Of a stretch of 64,000 nt of DNA, positions 35,694-44,526 are shown piece after piece. The stretch lies in NCBI GenBank assembly GCA_051251595.1, contig JBPOFA010000007.1, positions 1 to 64,000 of the forward strand, in the 5' to 3' direction. Under the pieces are notes generated by a model that did no database searches, had not been told where the DNA came from, and saw only the letters and a program-made list of their open reading frames with translations. Numbering within the stretch: position 1 is the stretch's first letter; each line of letters begins with the position of its first letter. The position numbers were made by a program, and so were the translations under genes. Source of the stretch: NORP110 sp051251595. Lineage in GTDB: Bacteria; Pseudomonadota; Alphaproteobacteria; Rhodobacterales; Rhodobacteraceae.

Positions 35694-35721
35694 GGCGGCA
35701 ATGGGCATTCCCTTTGCCGCC
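35694..35721. terminator. Convergent terminator hairpin
   Basis: GGCGGCAA pairs with TTGCCGCC, and after a T/T mismatch GGG pairs with CCC around a short loop. It lies between the dehydrogenase and the convergent LysE gene, 9 bp after the former's stop. The T-run is weak. Confidence 0.6.
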
Positions 35722-35730
35722 AACCCGCGC

Positions 35731-36321
35731 TTACCACAGAGACAGCGCGGCCAGCCCCACAACTGCCAGCATCGCAATGGCCATGCCATAGTTGATCCGG
35801 CGTTGGACATGGTCTGGCAATTCCAGCCGTTTCACCGCGCCCCCGGCCCAAAGCCAAAGCAAATGGATCGGCAGCCATATCGCGTTCATGATCAGAAATT
35901 TCAGAATGATTTCAGTGCTCAGCGCCTCTGGCATGAACGCAAAACCAGTGATGAACACCGTATTCACCGCGTAGGCCTTTGGGTTCAGCGCCTGCAACAT
36001 CAAGGCCGTTCGGATGCCGGGTTTGCTGCTGGCCTCGATAAAAGCGATTTTGGACCCTGCAAAGGCAATGCGGGCGGCCAGATAAAACAGGTAAGCGGTC
36101 GACGCGATCAACAGGCCGGTGCGGATCACCGGGCTGGCCAGCAAAACCGCGGCCAGGCCGGTCACAACCGCCAAACCGACCAGATTGGTCCCGATCCACA
36201 AGCCCGTCATATAGCGCAACCCGACCCGCATACCGTAGGCGGCCCCGACTCCGGCGATAGAAAGCACGCCGGGGCCGGGGGTAATGATCGTCAGAAAAAA
36301 TGCGACGGCAAAGGTCAGCAA
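35731..36321 (-). CDS. LysE-family amino-acid/metabolite exporter
   Basis: A 196-residue inner-membrane protein with about five or six helices. The family signature is in the first helix (TIITPGPGVLSIAG), followed by GLRYMTGLWIGTN. Members export amino acids such as lysine, threonine or homoserine lactone. The first usable start is a TTG at 36321, only 3 bp past the stop codon of the upstream 2-hydroxyacid dehydrogenase, with no clear ribosome site, so translation is probably coupled. Function within the cluster is unclear. Confidence 0.85.
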   Translation of the reverse strand: MLTFAVAFFLTIITPGPGVLSIAGVGAAYGMRVGLRYMTGLWIGTNLVGLAVVTGLAAVLLASPVIRTGLLIASTAYLFYLAARIAFAGSKIAFIEASSKPGIRTALMLQALNPKAYAVNTVFITGFAFMPEALSTEIILKFLIMNAIWLPIHLLWLWAGGAVKRLELPDHVQRRINYGMAIAMLAVVGLAALSLW

Positions 36322-36324
36322 ATG

Positions 36325-37257
36325 CTAGACAACCGGCGTGATCAGCGGATTGCCATCACGATGTGCCAACAGGTTGCGAACAAACAAATCGCCCATGGCC
36401 CATCTTGTCTTGGTGGTCGCGCTGCCCTGATGCGGGGAGAGAACAACATTGTCCAGCTCCCAGAACTCTGGGCCCATCTGCGGTTCTTCCACAAACACAT
36501 CCAAACCAGCGCCGCCAAGGCCTCCGTTTTTCAGCAACTCCAGCATTGCGGCTTCGTCCACCAATGTGCCACGGCCAACATTCACGAAAGACCCGGTTGG
36601 GCCCAAAGCCTCTAGCACTTCGCGGCTGACCAAACCGATCGTGCCGGTGTCGCCGGGAACAACGGCGACCAACCAATCGACGTCGCGTGCCATATCAACC
36701 AGATTGTCGTAATAGGGGTAGGGCTCGTATTTCTGTTCACGGCGACCGTGATAGACGACTTCCATCTTGAAGGCCTGACAGCGGCGGGCAATTTCTTTGC
36801 CGATCCGGCCAAGGCCCAAAATGCCTACCCGTGCGCCCGTCAGCTCGCCCGTCAAGGGAAAGCCACCATCGGGCCACTTGCCTGCACGTATATGTGCATC
36901 AGCCTGCACGATCCGCCGACAGGTGGACACCATCAGCGCCAGCGTCAGCTCTGCAACCGCATCGGACAACACCTCTGGCGTGTTGGTGACGCGGATGTTG
37001 CGGTTGCGGGCCGCATCCAGATCGATCGCATCAACGCCAACACCGAAATTGGAAATGATTTCCAACGCGGGCAGGGCGTCCATCATGGCACCATCCAGCT
37101 TGGCATGGCCAGAACAGGCCACAAACCGCGTCGACTGATGCGCCGACAAAAACGCCGCGCGGTCCTCGGCCTCCCAAAGCCGGTGGACGTTGAACTCTTC
37201 TTCAAGTGCATCAACCGCAGTTTGCAGGGCCGGGCCCGTCAGTATCAGGTCTTCCAT
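36325..37257 (-). CDS. D-isomer-specific 2-hydroxyacid dehydrogenase
   Basis: A 310-residue NAD(P)-dependent dehydrogenase resembling glyoxylate/hydroxypyruvate reductases. The dinucleotide motif is VGILGLGRIGKEIA near 150; the catalytic Arg lies near NVGRGTLVDE at 235, and the catalytic His is in LSPHQGSATTKTRWAM near 285. The ATG at 37257 has GGGAG 7 bp upstream, better than the further upstream starts. It may reduce glyoxylate or hydroxypyruvate produced by the neighbouring sugar-acid pathway; the glycerate kinase gene at 41302 would use the product of hydroxypyruvate reduction. Confidence 0.9.
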   Translation of the reverse strand: MEDLILTGPALQTAVDALEEEFNVHRLWEAEDRAAFLSAHQSTRFVACSGHAKLDGAMMDALPALEIISNFGVGVDAIDLDAARNRNIRVTNTPEVLSDAVAELTLALMVSTCRRIVQADAHIRAGKWPDGGFPLTGELTGARVGILGLGRIGKEIARRCQAFKMEVVYHGRREQKYEPYPYYDNLVDMARDVDWLVAVVPGDTGTIGLVSREVLEALGPTGSFVNVGRGTLVDEAAMLELLKNGGLGGAGLDVFVEEPQMGPEFWELDNVVLSPHQGSATTKTRWAMGDLFVRNLLAHRDGNPLITPVV

Positions 37258-37351
37258 TGGTGCTCCCATAAAATATATCAGTTTTCCATTCATATCGCAC
37301 CAAGCCATGAGCGCAATGGACCTTGGACACTTCCGGGGGTATTCAACCCAC

Positions 37352-38401
37352 ATGGCCAGACATTTTGAATCCCTACGGGACATCCTTTCCCATGACTATG
37401 ACACCGTGATCGACGTTCGATCCCCGTCAGAATTTGCCGAAGATCACATTCCGGGGGCCATCAATCTGCCGGCCTTGTCCGATGCAGAACGTGCCGAGGT
37501 GGGCACGATCTATGTGCAAAGCAGTGCCTTTCGGGCCAAGAAAATCGGGGCCGCAATGGTGGCCCGCAACGCCGCGACCCATCTGGATGGGCCGCTTGCG
37601 CAAAAGGACGGTGCCTGGCGACCGCTCATCTATTGCTGGCGCGGCGGGCAGCGATCGGGATCATTTGCCTCTATCCTCAGCCAGATTGGATGGCGCGCAG
37701 AGGTCATCGAGGGCGGCTATCGCAGCTACCGTCGCATGGTCGTGGCGGCGCTGCATGACGCGCCCCTGCGCCACAGGCTGATCCTGTTGGATGGGTACAC
37801 GGGAACGGCAAAGACCGATCTGTTGCCGCCCTTGACAGAACGCGGTGTGCAAACCCTGGATCTGGAAGGGTTGGCCGCGCATCGCGGGTCCATCTTTGGG
37901 CATCGTGCAATTCCTCAGCCCAGTCAAAAGGCGTTTGAAGGGCGGGTCGCGGCGGCGTTGGCGACGTTGGACCCAAACCGCCCGACCGTGGTAGAGGCTG
38001 AATCCAGTAAAATCGGCACATGTCAAATCCCGCCATCCCTGTGGGCCGCCATGTGTCAGGCCCCGCGGATACGCGTTTCTGCATCGCTTGAAGCCCGCGC
38101 AGAGTATTTGGTGCGTGCCTATGATGACCTGCTGGCGACACCGGAAGACCTGAAAGCCACCCTTGGGTTTTTACGGCGCATGCAAGGGCGCGAGAAGGTG
38201 GAACATTGGCAGGCGCTTGTCGATGCGGGCAACTACCGGGATTTGGCGGCAGAGCTGATGCAAACCCATTATGACCCCAGATATGCCAAGTCCCGCGACC
38301 GGACAGAGTTTGAGCTTTATGGCGATGTGCGCGCGGTTGATCTGACACCCGAAGGGCTAGAGGATGTGGCAGACAGAGTGGTCCGTTTGACCCAACTATA
38401 G
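37352..38401 (+). CDS. mnmH: tRNA 2-selenouridine synthase
   Basis: A 349-residue two-domain enzyme. The N-terminal rhodanese domain (residues about 1-135) carries the selenium-transfer cysteine in YCWRGGQRSGSFA near 97. The C-terminal P-loop domain has GYTGTAKTDLL near 150 in place of GxTGxGKT. It converts 2-thiouridine at the tRNA wobble position to 2-selenouridine through a geranylated intermediate, using selenophosphate. The start at 37352 drops a non-conserved extension that overlaps the divergent gene. Its end overlaps the convergent selD by 6 bp. Confidence 0.93.
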   Translation: MARHFESLRDILSHDYDTVIDVRSPSEFAEDHIPGAINLPALSDAERAEVGTIYVQSSAFRAKKIGAAMVARNAATHLDGPLAQKDGAWRPLIYCWRGGQRSGSFASILSQIGWRAEVIEGGYRSYRRMVVAALHDAPLRHRLILLDGYTGTAKTDLLPPLTERGVQTLDLEGLAAHRGSIFGHRAIPQPSQKAFEGRVAAALATLDPNRPTVVEAESSKIGTCQIPPSLWAAMCQAPRIRVSASLEARAEYLVRAYDDLLATPEDLKATLGFLRRMQGREKVEHWQALVDAGNYRDLAAELMQTHYDPRYAKSRDRTEFELYGDVRAVDLTPEGLEDVADRVVRLTQL

Positions 38402-40594
38402 CGCCGCATTCAGCAGCCGAACCGGGCCCGATCCATCGGGGTCAAGGCACGTCCCGATGACATGAGCATCGAAGTTTAATGTCTTAAGTTTAATCACTAT
38501 TTCCGAAACGGAATCTTGCGGAATCGCGGCCAGAAGGCCGCCAGAGGTCTGCGGGTCAAACAACAGCTCTGCCCGTGGTGATCCGCTTGGGTCAAGGTCA
38601 GGCAGCAGCGCTCTGTTCGCGTCATATAAAGTCGAGCGTACCCCTTGCGCGGCCAGCTCTTCTGCCCCGTTCAGAGTGGGGATCGCGTTCAAATCAAGCT
38701 CTATCGTTACGTTGGACGCGCGCGCAAGCCCTGCCGCGTGCCCGGCCAGCCCGAACCCTGTGACATCTGTCATAGCATGGGCACCGCGCAGCACCCGGGC
38801 AGCCGTTCTTTGCGGCTTTGACATTGACGTCAAAGCGTCGATGACCCAATCGCCTTTTGCCGCCAGTGCCATATCCCCCGCCATGATTGTGCCAGAGCCA
38901 ATCGGTTTGGTCAGCAGGATGGCGTCGCCTGGCTGTGCGCCTGCAAGGGTGATTGGCGATTTTGTTAACCCCGTCACAGTCAGCCCAATCGAAAACTCGG
39001 CCCCCATAGAGGTATGCCCGCCAACGATTTCCGCGCCAGTATCGTTCACGATTTCGGAAATGGACTGCATCACCTCGGAAACGAAAATACCCTGCAATTC
39101 CGAAGACATGCGCGGCACAGTTAAGTTTAATGTCACCGCCTGAGGTTCTGCCCCCATGGCCCAAATGTCGCCCAGGGCATGCACAGCCGTGATGCGCGCC
39201 ATAAGCCAAGGGTCCTGAACAAAGCTGCGCAGGTGATCTGTGGTCATCACCTGAAACCCGCCACCCGGTTGCTTCAATATTGCAGCGTCATCCCCCGGTT
39301 CTGAAACCACATCGTCCCGTTTGGACGTGGGCAGATCGCACAAGACGTCTTGCAAAACCTGTCCACCAACCTTGGCCCCGCATCCCCCACACATCGGCTT
39401 TGATCCAAGCGCATCCTTAAGGCCGGTCGCGTGAACGGCAGGCAAATCGACAGTTTCCATCGGGGTGAGGTCGATAAACTGGTCCATGAACTTTCGGTCT
39501 ATGAAGTCTTTCCAGTGCCACATCACAGCACCGCTGATCTGCCGTCCCCATTTGGTCGCAATCGCAGATTTCTCGCCCAAAGAAATAAGTTTAAGATAAT
39601 CCCTTTGTGGTTTGAAATTATGTAATTTTCCGCCAGAAAGACTGGCGCGCAGATTGTGATAGAGAATAGGGGCTTGGCGAACCGCAAAGACGCCAGCTTT
39701 GGGCCGTGGGTTTTCCGCCATATGGGCGCAATCACCGACGGCAAAGACATTGCTATGGGCCAGACTATGCAGTTGAGGGCCGACGGTAATAAACCCGTCC
39801 GTCAGATCCAAACCGCAACCCGCGAGCCATAGATGCGGACGGCCCCCTGCGACGCCAACTGTAAAACTGCTGGCAATGTCATAGTGACCGTCCAGTGTAA
39901 CACTGTCCGGTCCCACACTGGTGACGGTTTGATTTTCTACGATGTTGATCTTAGCCAAACGCAGCCGTGATTGTAGAAGATCGGATGTCGTCTTAGATAT
40001 ATTTGTCAGTATGTTGGAACGATCAATTAATGTAATCCGGATATCCGAAATCTGATCGCTTTTCAGTGCATGGTGCATTGCCAAGGCCAGCTCTACACCG
40101 CCGATCCCGCCACCAATCACTGCGATGTCGGGGCGGGCCTCACCTGTCAGAACCGCTTTTCGAAAACTCTCCCACTTGTTTGCGAATTGGTCCAACGGCT
40201 TGGCGGGCACTGCATGGTCGACAAATCCCGGTAGATCGGGCATCGCGCTTGTGATCCCGACATCAATGGATAAGGCGTCATAGGCAACCTTGCGCCCGCC
40301 TGCCAATGTGACCAGCCGGTTTTCTGGATCCACAGCCACTGCGCGATCATTGATAAAACTTGCGTCGGCAAAGCGTGCAAGTTTGACCAGATCAATGTTC
40401 AGCTCATCCCGCTCATAATGCCCTGCGACAAATCCCGGCAACATGCCGGTATAGGGCGCGGTCGGGCCGGGGTTCACCAAGGTCACTCTGGCCCCCGGCA
40501 ATGGGTGCATGCCCCATTTGCGCAGCAATAATGCGTGGGTATGGCCGCCGCCGATCAACAGCAGGTTCCGGGTCAGGGGTAGAGATGTCTGCAT
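38396..40594 (-). CDS. selD: Selenide, water dikinase with N-terminal flavoprotein domain
   Basis: A 732-residue fusion. Residues 1-380 are an NADH-dehydrogenase-like FAD/NAD(P) oxidoreductase with LIGGGHTHALLLRKWG at the start and IAVIGGGIGGVELALAM near 157. Residues about 390-732 are SelD: CGGCGAKVG holds the catalytic Cys and Lys, followed by EPGDDAAIL, VHALGDIWAMGA, EIVGGHTS, DVTGFGLAGHA and LLFDPQTSGG. SelD makes selenophosphate from selenide and ATP. The flavoprotein half may deliver reduced selenium. The only selenophosphate user in the window is the convergent mnmH; no selA or selB is present. Confidence 0.94.
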   Translation of the reverse strand: MQTSLPLTRNLLLIGGGHTHALLLRKWGMHPLPGARVTLVNPGPTAPYTGMLPGFVAGHYERDELNIDLVKLARFADASFINDRAVAVDPENRLVTLAGGRKVAYDALSIDVGITSAMPDLPGFVDHAVPAKPLDQFANKWESFRKAVLTGEARPDIAVIGGGIGGVELALAMHHALKSDQISDIRITLIDRSNILTNISKTTSDLLQSRLRLAKINIVENQTVTSVGPDSVTLDGHYDIASSFTVGVAGGRPHLWLAGCGLDLTDGFITVGPQLHSLAHSNVFAVGDCAHMAENPRPKAGVFAVRQAPILYHNLRASLSGGKLHNFKPQRDYLKLISLGEKSAIATKWGRQISGAVMWHWKDFIDRKFMDQFIDLTPMETVDLPAVHATGLKDALGSKPMCGGCGAKVGGQVLQDVLCDLPTSKRDDVVSEPGDDAAILKQPGGGFQVMTTDHLRSFVQDPWLMARITAVHALGDIWAMGAEPQAVTLNLTVPRMSSELQGIFVSEVMQSISEIVNDTGAEIVGGHTSMGAEFSIGLTVTGLTKSPITLAGAQPGDAILLTKPIGSGTIMAGDMALAAKGDWVIDALTSMSKPQRTAARVLRGAHAMTDVTGFGLAGHAAGLARASNVTIELDLNAIPTLNGAEELAAQGVRSTLYDANRALLPDLDPSGSPRAELLFDPQTSGGLLAAIPQDSVSEIVIKLKTLNFDAHVIGTCLDPDGSGPVRLLNAAL

Positions 40595-40670
40595 CACAGG
40601 CTCCGCTCTAGGATGCCAATCTAATATGGATCACTGAGATTTGCGAGCGTGATTGCCAAGGATCATCGGG

Positions 40671-41231
40671 TCAGGGCGCAAGCCACTTTCCCGCCCAATC
40701 ATCGCTTTTGGAAAACTGGGCGCGGATGTCAGAGCCGCGCTGCATATGCACCACGTCAATATCGGACAGGGTGATCCGCAATTTTGCCAGTCTGGCGATG
40801 TTGGGGCGGCGTTCATACATATTCGCCTCTGCGATTTCCGTTCCGGGGGGCGGTGTCATGCCGTAATTCTTTTTGGAATGGGGCGGCATGTCTTTCCAGA
40901 CTTGGCCGAGTTCGGTCCCGGCCACAATGTCCGCCGTTCCGTTAAGCCGGATTTGGATGCGGAAGGCGGGCTGCCAGATCAGGACAGAGACTTTGGGGTT
41001 TGCCGTGATGTCGCGGATTTTGGGCGTTTCACTGTCGGAATAGGTCTCGACCGTTCCCAGCCCCCTGTCGGCCCCGCGCAACACGACGGTTCTGCATTCA
41101 GGTTGGCCAGAGGCGTCTACCGTTGCCAATGTCACCAAGCCGGGTACGCCGCTGCGTGCTGTGGCAAAATCAGAAATTTCGTCCCATGCCGCATCCAGAA
41201 GTCCGGGCAGAGTTTCGTGCCAATCCTGCAT
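40671..41231 (-). CDS. Pyridoxamine 5'-phosphate oxidase-like flavin protein
   Basis: A 186-residue split-barrel FMN-binding protein of the PNPOx-like superfamily. LVTLATVDASGQPECRTVVL near 36 and SVLIWQPAFRIQIRLNGTA near 80 are characteristic of the FMN-binding half. Length and loops differ from true PdxH, so it is probably an uncharacterised FMN or F420-type reductase. The ATG at 41231 was preferred to an upstream start because the extension is not family-like. It is divergent from the glycerate kinase gene. Confidence 0.83.
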   Translation of the reverse strand: MQDWHETLPGLLDAAWDEISDFATARSGVPGLVTLATVDASGQPECRTVVLRGADRGLGTVETYSDSETPKIRDITANPKVSVLIWQPAFRIQIRLNGTADIVAGTELGQVWKDMPPHSKKNYGMTPPPGTEIAEANMYERRPNIARLAKLRITLSDIDVVHMQRGSDIRAQFSKSDDWAGKWLAP

Positions 41232-41301
41232 GATGTTTGCTGGTCTCTTTATTGGGGCGCCCAACTGGACGCCGGTGCAAGAAGGACGTACCACTTGCCT
41301 T

Positions 41302-42531
41302 ATGAAAAATGCAATGCGACTTGATGCCGAAAAACTGTTTCAAGCAGGAATTTCCGCCGCCGACCCGATCTCTGCCGTTCGCAAGAGCCTAGAGGACATG
41401 CCCATCACAAAAGGGGCGGGAAAAATTTACCTCATTGCGGTCGGTAAGGCTGCGATTGGCATGACCCAGGCGGCGTTGGACTGTCTTCCGGATGTGTCAG
41501 AAACCCTGGTGGTCACGAACCCTGAAAACGCTGTTGAGCTTGCAGGGGCGACTGTCTTTGCCGCAGGACATCCGGTGCCGGATGAAACGGGGCTGAAAGC
41601 CGGCCGGGCGGTTGCCGCTATGCTGGATCAAGCCGGGGCAGAGGACACGATTGTCGCGCTTATCAGCGGGGGTGGGTCGGCCTTGTTGCCCGCGCCGGTG
41701 GACGGCGTTTCCTTGGGTGACAAGGCAGAGGTCAGTCGGCTGTTGCTGGGCGCAGGCATTGATATTCACGGCATGAATTTGGTGCGCCAGCAACTGTCAC
41801 GCCTAAAAGGGGGCGGATTTGTTCAACTGGCATCCCCGGCCAAAGTTGTGGCTTTGGTCCTGTCAGACGTCGTTGGCGATGATCTTTCAGTGATTGCAAG
41901 TGGTCCAACAGTTGCCCCGATTGGCGATAAACCTACGGCGGTTCACCTGTTGCAGGAGGCCGGGATTTGGCAGGACATGCCGCAATCCGTGCGTGACCAT
42001 CTTGGCAAGGCCGAGCCAGATGCACCGCCAGAAATAACCGCCGAAAACCGGTTGGTGGGCAGCAATGCCAAAAGCGTGGCGGCCATGGCTGCAATCGCGC
42101 CAGAGGCCCATGTTTACGATCGTCCGCTAGAGGGCGACGTGGCAGAGGCCGCCAAGATCATCATGTCACAAGACGGGCCAGGGATTTGGCTGTTTGGCGG
42201 CGAAACGACGGTGCGTTTGGCGGGCACGGGGCTGGGCGGGCGCAATCAGGAACTGGCCCTGCGGGTGGCCCTTTTGGCCGAGGAAATGGGCTGGGGGGAC
42301 AGCTGGGTGTTTCTGTCCGGCGGAACGGACGGGCGCGACGGGCCAACCGACGCGGCAGGCGGTCTGGTGGATGGCGGATCACTGGCGCGGATGCGGGCCG
42401 CAGGGGACGACCCAAGGGCCTTTTTGGCCAATAATGACAGCTACCACGCTTTGCAAAGCTCTGGTGATTTGTTGATGACTGGTGGCACCGGAACGAATGT
42501 CGCCGATTTGCAGGTTCTGATCCGGCGCTAA
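41302..42531 (+). CDS. Glycerate 2-kinase, MOFRL family
   Basis: A 409-residue protein with the N-terminal DUF4147 kinase domain (LIAVGKAAIGMTQAA near 40, ALISGGGSALLPAP near 120) and the C-terminal MOFRL domain (VFLSGGTDGRDGPTDAAGG near 345). It phosphorylates D-glycerate at O2, linking sugar-acid, serine or glyoxylate metabolism to glycolysis. Some family members were earlier called hydroxypyruvate reductases (TtuD). ATG 41302 gives a conserved N-terminus. It could serve the hydroxyacid dehydrogenase encoded 4 kb upstream. Confidence 0.93.
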   Translation: MKNAMRLDAEKLFQAGISAADPISAVRKSLEDMPITKGAGKIYLIAVGKAAIGMTQAALDCLPDVSETLVVTNPENAVELAGATVFAAGHPVPDETGLKAGRAVAAMLDQAGAEDTIVALISGGGSALLPAPVDGVSLGDKAEVSRLLLGAGIDIHGMNLVRQQLSRLKGGGFVQLASPAKVVALVLSDVVGDDLSVIASGPTVAPIGDKPTAVHLLQEAGIWQDMPQSVRDHLGKAEPDAPPEITAENRLVGSNAKSVAAMAAIAPEAHVYDRPLEGDVAEAAKIIMSQDGPGIWLFGGETTVRLAGTGLGGRNQELALRVALLAEEMGWGDSWVFLSGGTDGRDGPTDAAGGLVDGGSLARMRAAGDDPRAFLANNDSYHALQSSGDLLMTGGTGTNVADLQVLIRR

Positions 42532-42546
42532 GCCCCGAATTGTCGC

Positions 42547-43602
42547 CTAGGCCGATGCAAAACCGGTAATCAATTGACGTAACCCAATCCATGTGCCCGC
42601 CATGATTGAAAGAAAGGTTACCGGCGCGCTGAAGGCCAAGAGGGAAAACGCAGATATACCCTGGCCGATTGTGCAGCCAAGCGCGATGACGGCCCCCACG
42701 CCCATCAACGCCGCCCCAATGATCTGACGGCGCAACTCCCGGTGGTCTTCGCAGGCTTCCCACCGAAAATGCCCCTTGATCAGACTGCCAATCAAGGCCC
42801 CGGCCAGAACGCCCACAACAGATCCGATGCCAAAATTCAGGCTGCTGCCCGATGATGTCATGGCGTAAATCAAAGTATCCCCCAAGGGCACTGAAAAACT
42901 GTGCGACTGGACCGGTGTTGCGGCAAACCCATGTGCCGCAACCCAGTTTGTGCCCGCCCAGCCCGATGCAATGGCCAGGCCGACCGCGGTTCCGGTGATC
43001 ACGTTCACGCGGTCTTTGAGGAAGTCACGGGACGCGACAGATAGGGCAAGGATGGCCGCCCCAATCGCCAGCCCGAACACCAGCGGCGACAAGCCCGTTT
43101 GCGCGGCAAGCCAATGGGCCATGCCCGTGGTCTTTGGATCGGAGGCCAACGTTGTCGGGAACAAGGAAACCCGAAACTGCGCCAAAGGGCCGGACAGGGC
43201 AACAAAGGATGAAACCCCCATGACCAAAACGATGACAAAGGCCCGCAAGTCGCCGCCGCCCAGCCGAGCCAGGGCGCCAAAACCACAATTTCCGGCAAGC
43301 GCCATTCCATAGCCAAAGACCAACCCGCCGAAGACGGACGCGAACGGGTTCCATGCGATGTTCAGGTAAATGATTGCTGAGGGGTCCAACAGACCTATGC
43401 CGATCAGGCCAAAGCTGCACAGCACCGCAACGCCAATGGCCAAACCCCACATGCGCAGGCGCATGGTGCTGTCTTGATAGAAAAAATCCTCTATTGCACC
43501 CAAAGTGCAAAACCGCCCCAATCGGGCGCTCAGACCCAATACCATGCCTCCCAAAAGGCCAAATATTGTGACCAATGTGGTGTCGGCAATGCCGTCCCAC
43601 AT
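42547..43602 (-). CDS. YeeE/YedE-family sulfur-compound transporter
   Basis: A 351-residue membrane protein with about nine or ten helices. Family cysteines appear in GRFCTLGAIED near 32, ALAGNCGFGALARLGGG near 105 and ALGCTIGQGISAFS near 308, matching the cysteine path by which the thiosulfate carrier TsuA passes its substrate. It is the last gene of the operon soxS, hbpS-like, soxR and probably imports thiosulfate or a related sulfur compound. GGGAGGAG precedes the start. A split two-gene version of the same family lies at 52.0-52.9 kb. Confidence 0.9.
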   Translation of the reverse strand: MWDGIADTTLVTIFGLLGGMVLGLSARLGRFCTLGAIEDFFYQDSTMRLRMWGLAIGVAVLCSFGLIGIGLLDPSAIIYLNIAWNPFASVFGGLVFGYGMALAGNCGFGALARLGGGDLRAFVIVLVMGVSSFVALSGPLAQFRVSLFPTTLASDPKTTGMAHWLAAQTGLSPLVFGLAIGAAILALSVASRDFLKDRVNVITGTAVGLAIASGWAGTNWVAAHGFAATPVQSHSFSVPLGDTLIYAMTSSGSSLNFGIGSVVGVLAGALIGSLIKGHFRWEACEDHRELRRQIIGAALMGVGAVIALGCTIGQGISAFSLLAFSAPVTFLSIMAGTWIGLRQLITGFASA

Positions 43603-43644
43603 AATAGACGTCTCCTCCCAAAAGCGTCCGGATTTTCTGCCGTT

Positions 43645-43995
43645 TTAGGGCGTATCTGTATCCGGGGCGGCGCAGAATAATTCGTAAACAACTTCCAGAA
43701 TTCGTTTGGGCCTGTCATCGGCCAACGAATAGTAGATCGTCTTTCCGTCGCGACGGGGCGAAACCAACCCTTCCAGGCGCAGCCGCGCCAATTGCTGTGA
43801 CACCGCCGCTTGGCGGGCCGACAGCAAATCTTCCAGTTCCGTCACGGATTTCTCGCCGGTGACCAAATGGCACAGGATCATCAATCTGCCTTCGTGACTG
43901 AGTGCCTTCAACATATTTGAGGCGTCACAGGCATTGGACATCATCTGGTCCATTTCCTCGTCGGACATTTCATTTGAAAAGACCGGAAGGCCCAT
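43645..43995 (-). CDS. soxR: ArsR-type persulfide-sensing repressor of the sox cluster
   Basis: A 116-residue winged-helix repressor. Cysteines occur at positions 23, 42 and 108; the last two correspond in position to the pair (Cys41 and Cys107) that forms a tetrasulfide in SqrR of Rhodobacter capsulatus and to the BigR pair. The recognition helix contains ARQAAVSQQLARLRLEG. SoxR of Paracoccus-type sox loci belongs to this group and represses sox genes until thiosulfate or persulfide is present. GAGGAA precedes the ATG. It follows an hbpS-like gene by 24 bp. Confidence 0.92.
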   Translation of the reverse strand: MGLPVFSNEMSDEEMDQMMSNACDASNMLKALSHEGRLMILCHLVTGEKSVTELEDLLSARQAAVSQQLARLRLEGLVSPRRDGKTIYYSLADDRPKRILEVVYELFCAAPDTDTP

Positions 43996-44019
43996 TTTCA
44001 GTTCCTCATCTTGATAATT

Positions 44020-44526
44020 TTAAAAGGCGATATCGTCTTCAATACTCGAAATACCGGCCAAAGCGCAATCTTCGTCTAATTGTGGGCTGGGTGCGCCGGA
44101 CACGCCAATTCCCGCAACAATCGAACCTTCGCCGTTTTCAACAATGTTGCCACCTCCCAAGGGCAGGGCCTCTGTCAGGTGGCGAATGCCTGCACTTTGC
44201 CCGTCTGGGCGCGTCGCAAGATCCAATTCAATCGTAGAGCCGCGAAAGCTAACAGCTGTCCAGGCCTTGCGCCGAGAGGTTTCATAGACATGGGCGCCGG
44301 CGAAACGATCCCGCAAGAAAACCTGCGGGTTTCCAAAACGGTCCACGACCGTGACACCCACCTGATAGCCCGCGTCGCGACAAAAGCTCATCGCGGTTTC
44401 AGCCATGCGCAAGGCAAGTTCCGGCTTTAACACCTGAAATGTTACGTAAGGGCTGTCATTGTCCTGCGCTTGCGCGCCAGTCCCCAGACATAAAGCCCCT
44501 GCTAGAAGTGTGGTCGCAAGTTTCAT
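44020..44526 (-). CDS. GlcG/HbpS-family exported protein in the sox operon
   Basis: A 168-residue protein with an N-terminal signal peptide of 20 residues ending in AQA. The family core is recognisable from LRMAETAMSFCRDAGYQVGVTVVDRFG to GIGVSGAPSPQLDEDCALAG. Relatives such as HbpS bind heme outside the cell; a heme, thiol or redox-sensing role here is plausible but unproven. Its start overlaps the soxS stop by 4 bp and soxR follows, so it is embedded in the regulatory operon of the sox locus. Confidence 0.85.
   Translation of the reverse strand: MKLATTLLAGALCLGTGAQAQDNDSPYVTFQVLKPELALRMAETAMSFCRDAGYQVGVTVVDRFGNPQVFLRDRFAGAHVYETSRRKAWTAVSFRGSTIELDLATRPDGQSAGIRHLTEALPLGGGNIVENGEGSIVAGIGVSGAPSPQLDEDCALAGISSIEDDIAF

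Noticed and set aside
35701..36615. 304-codon open frame on the plus strand
   Set aside because: Antisense of the LysE and hydroxyacid dehydrogenase genes.
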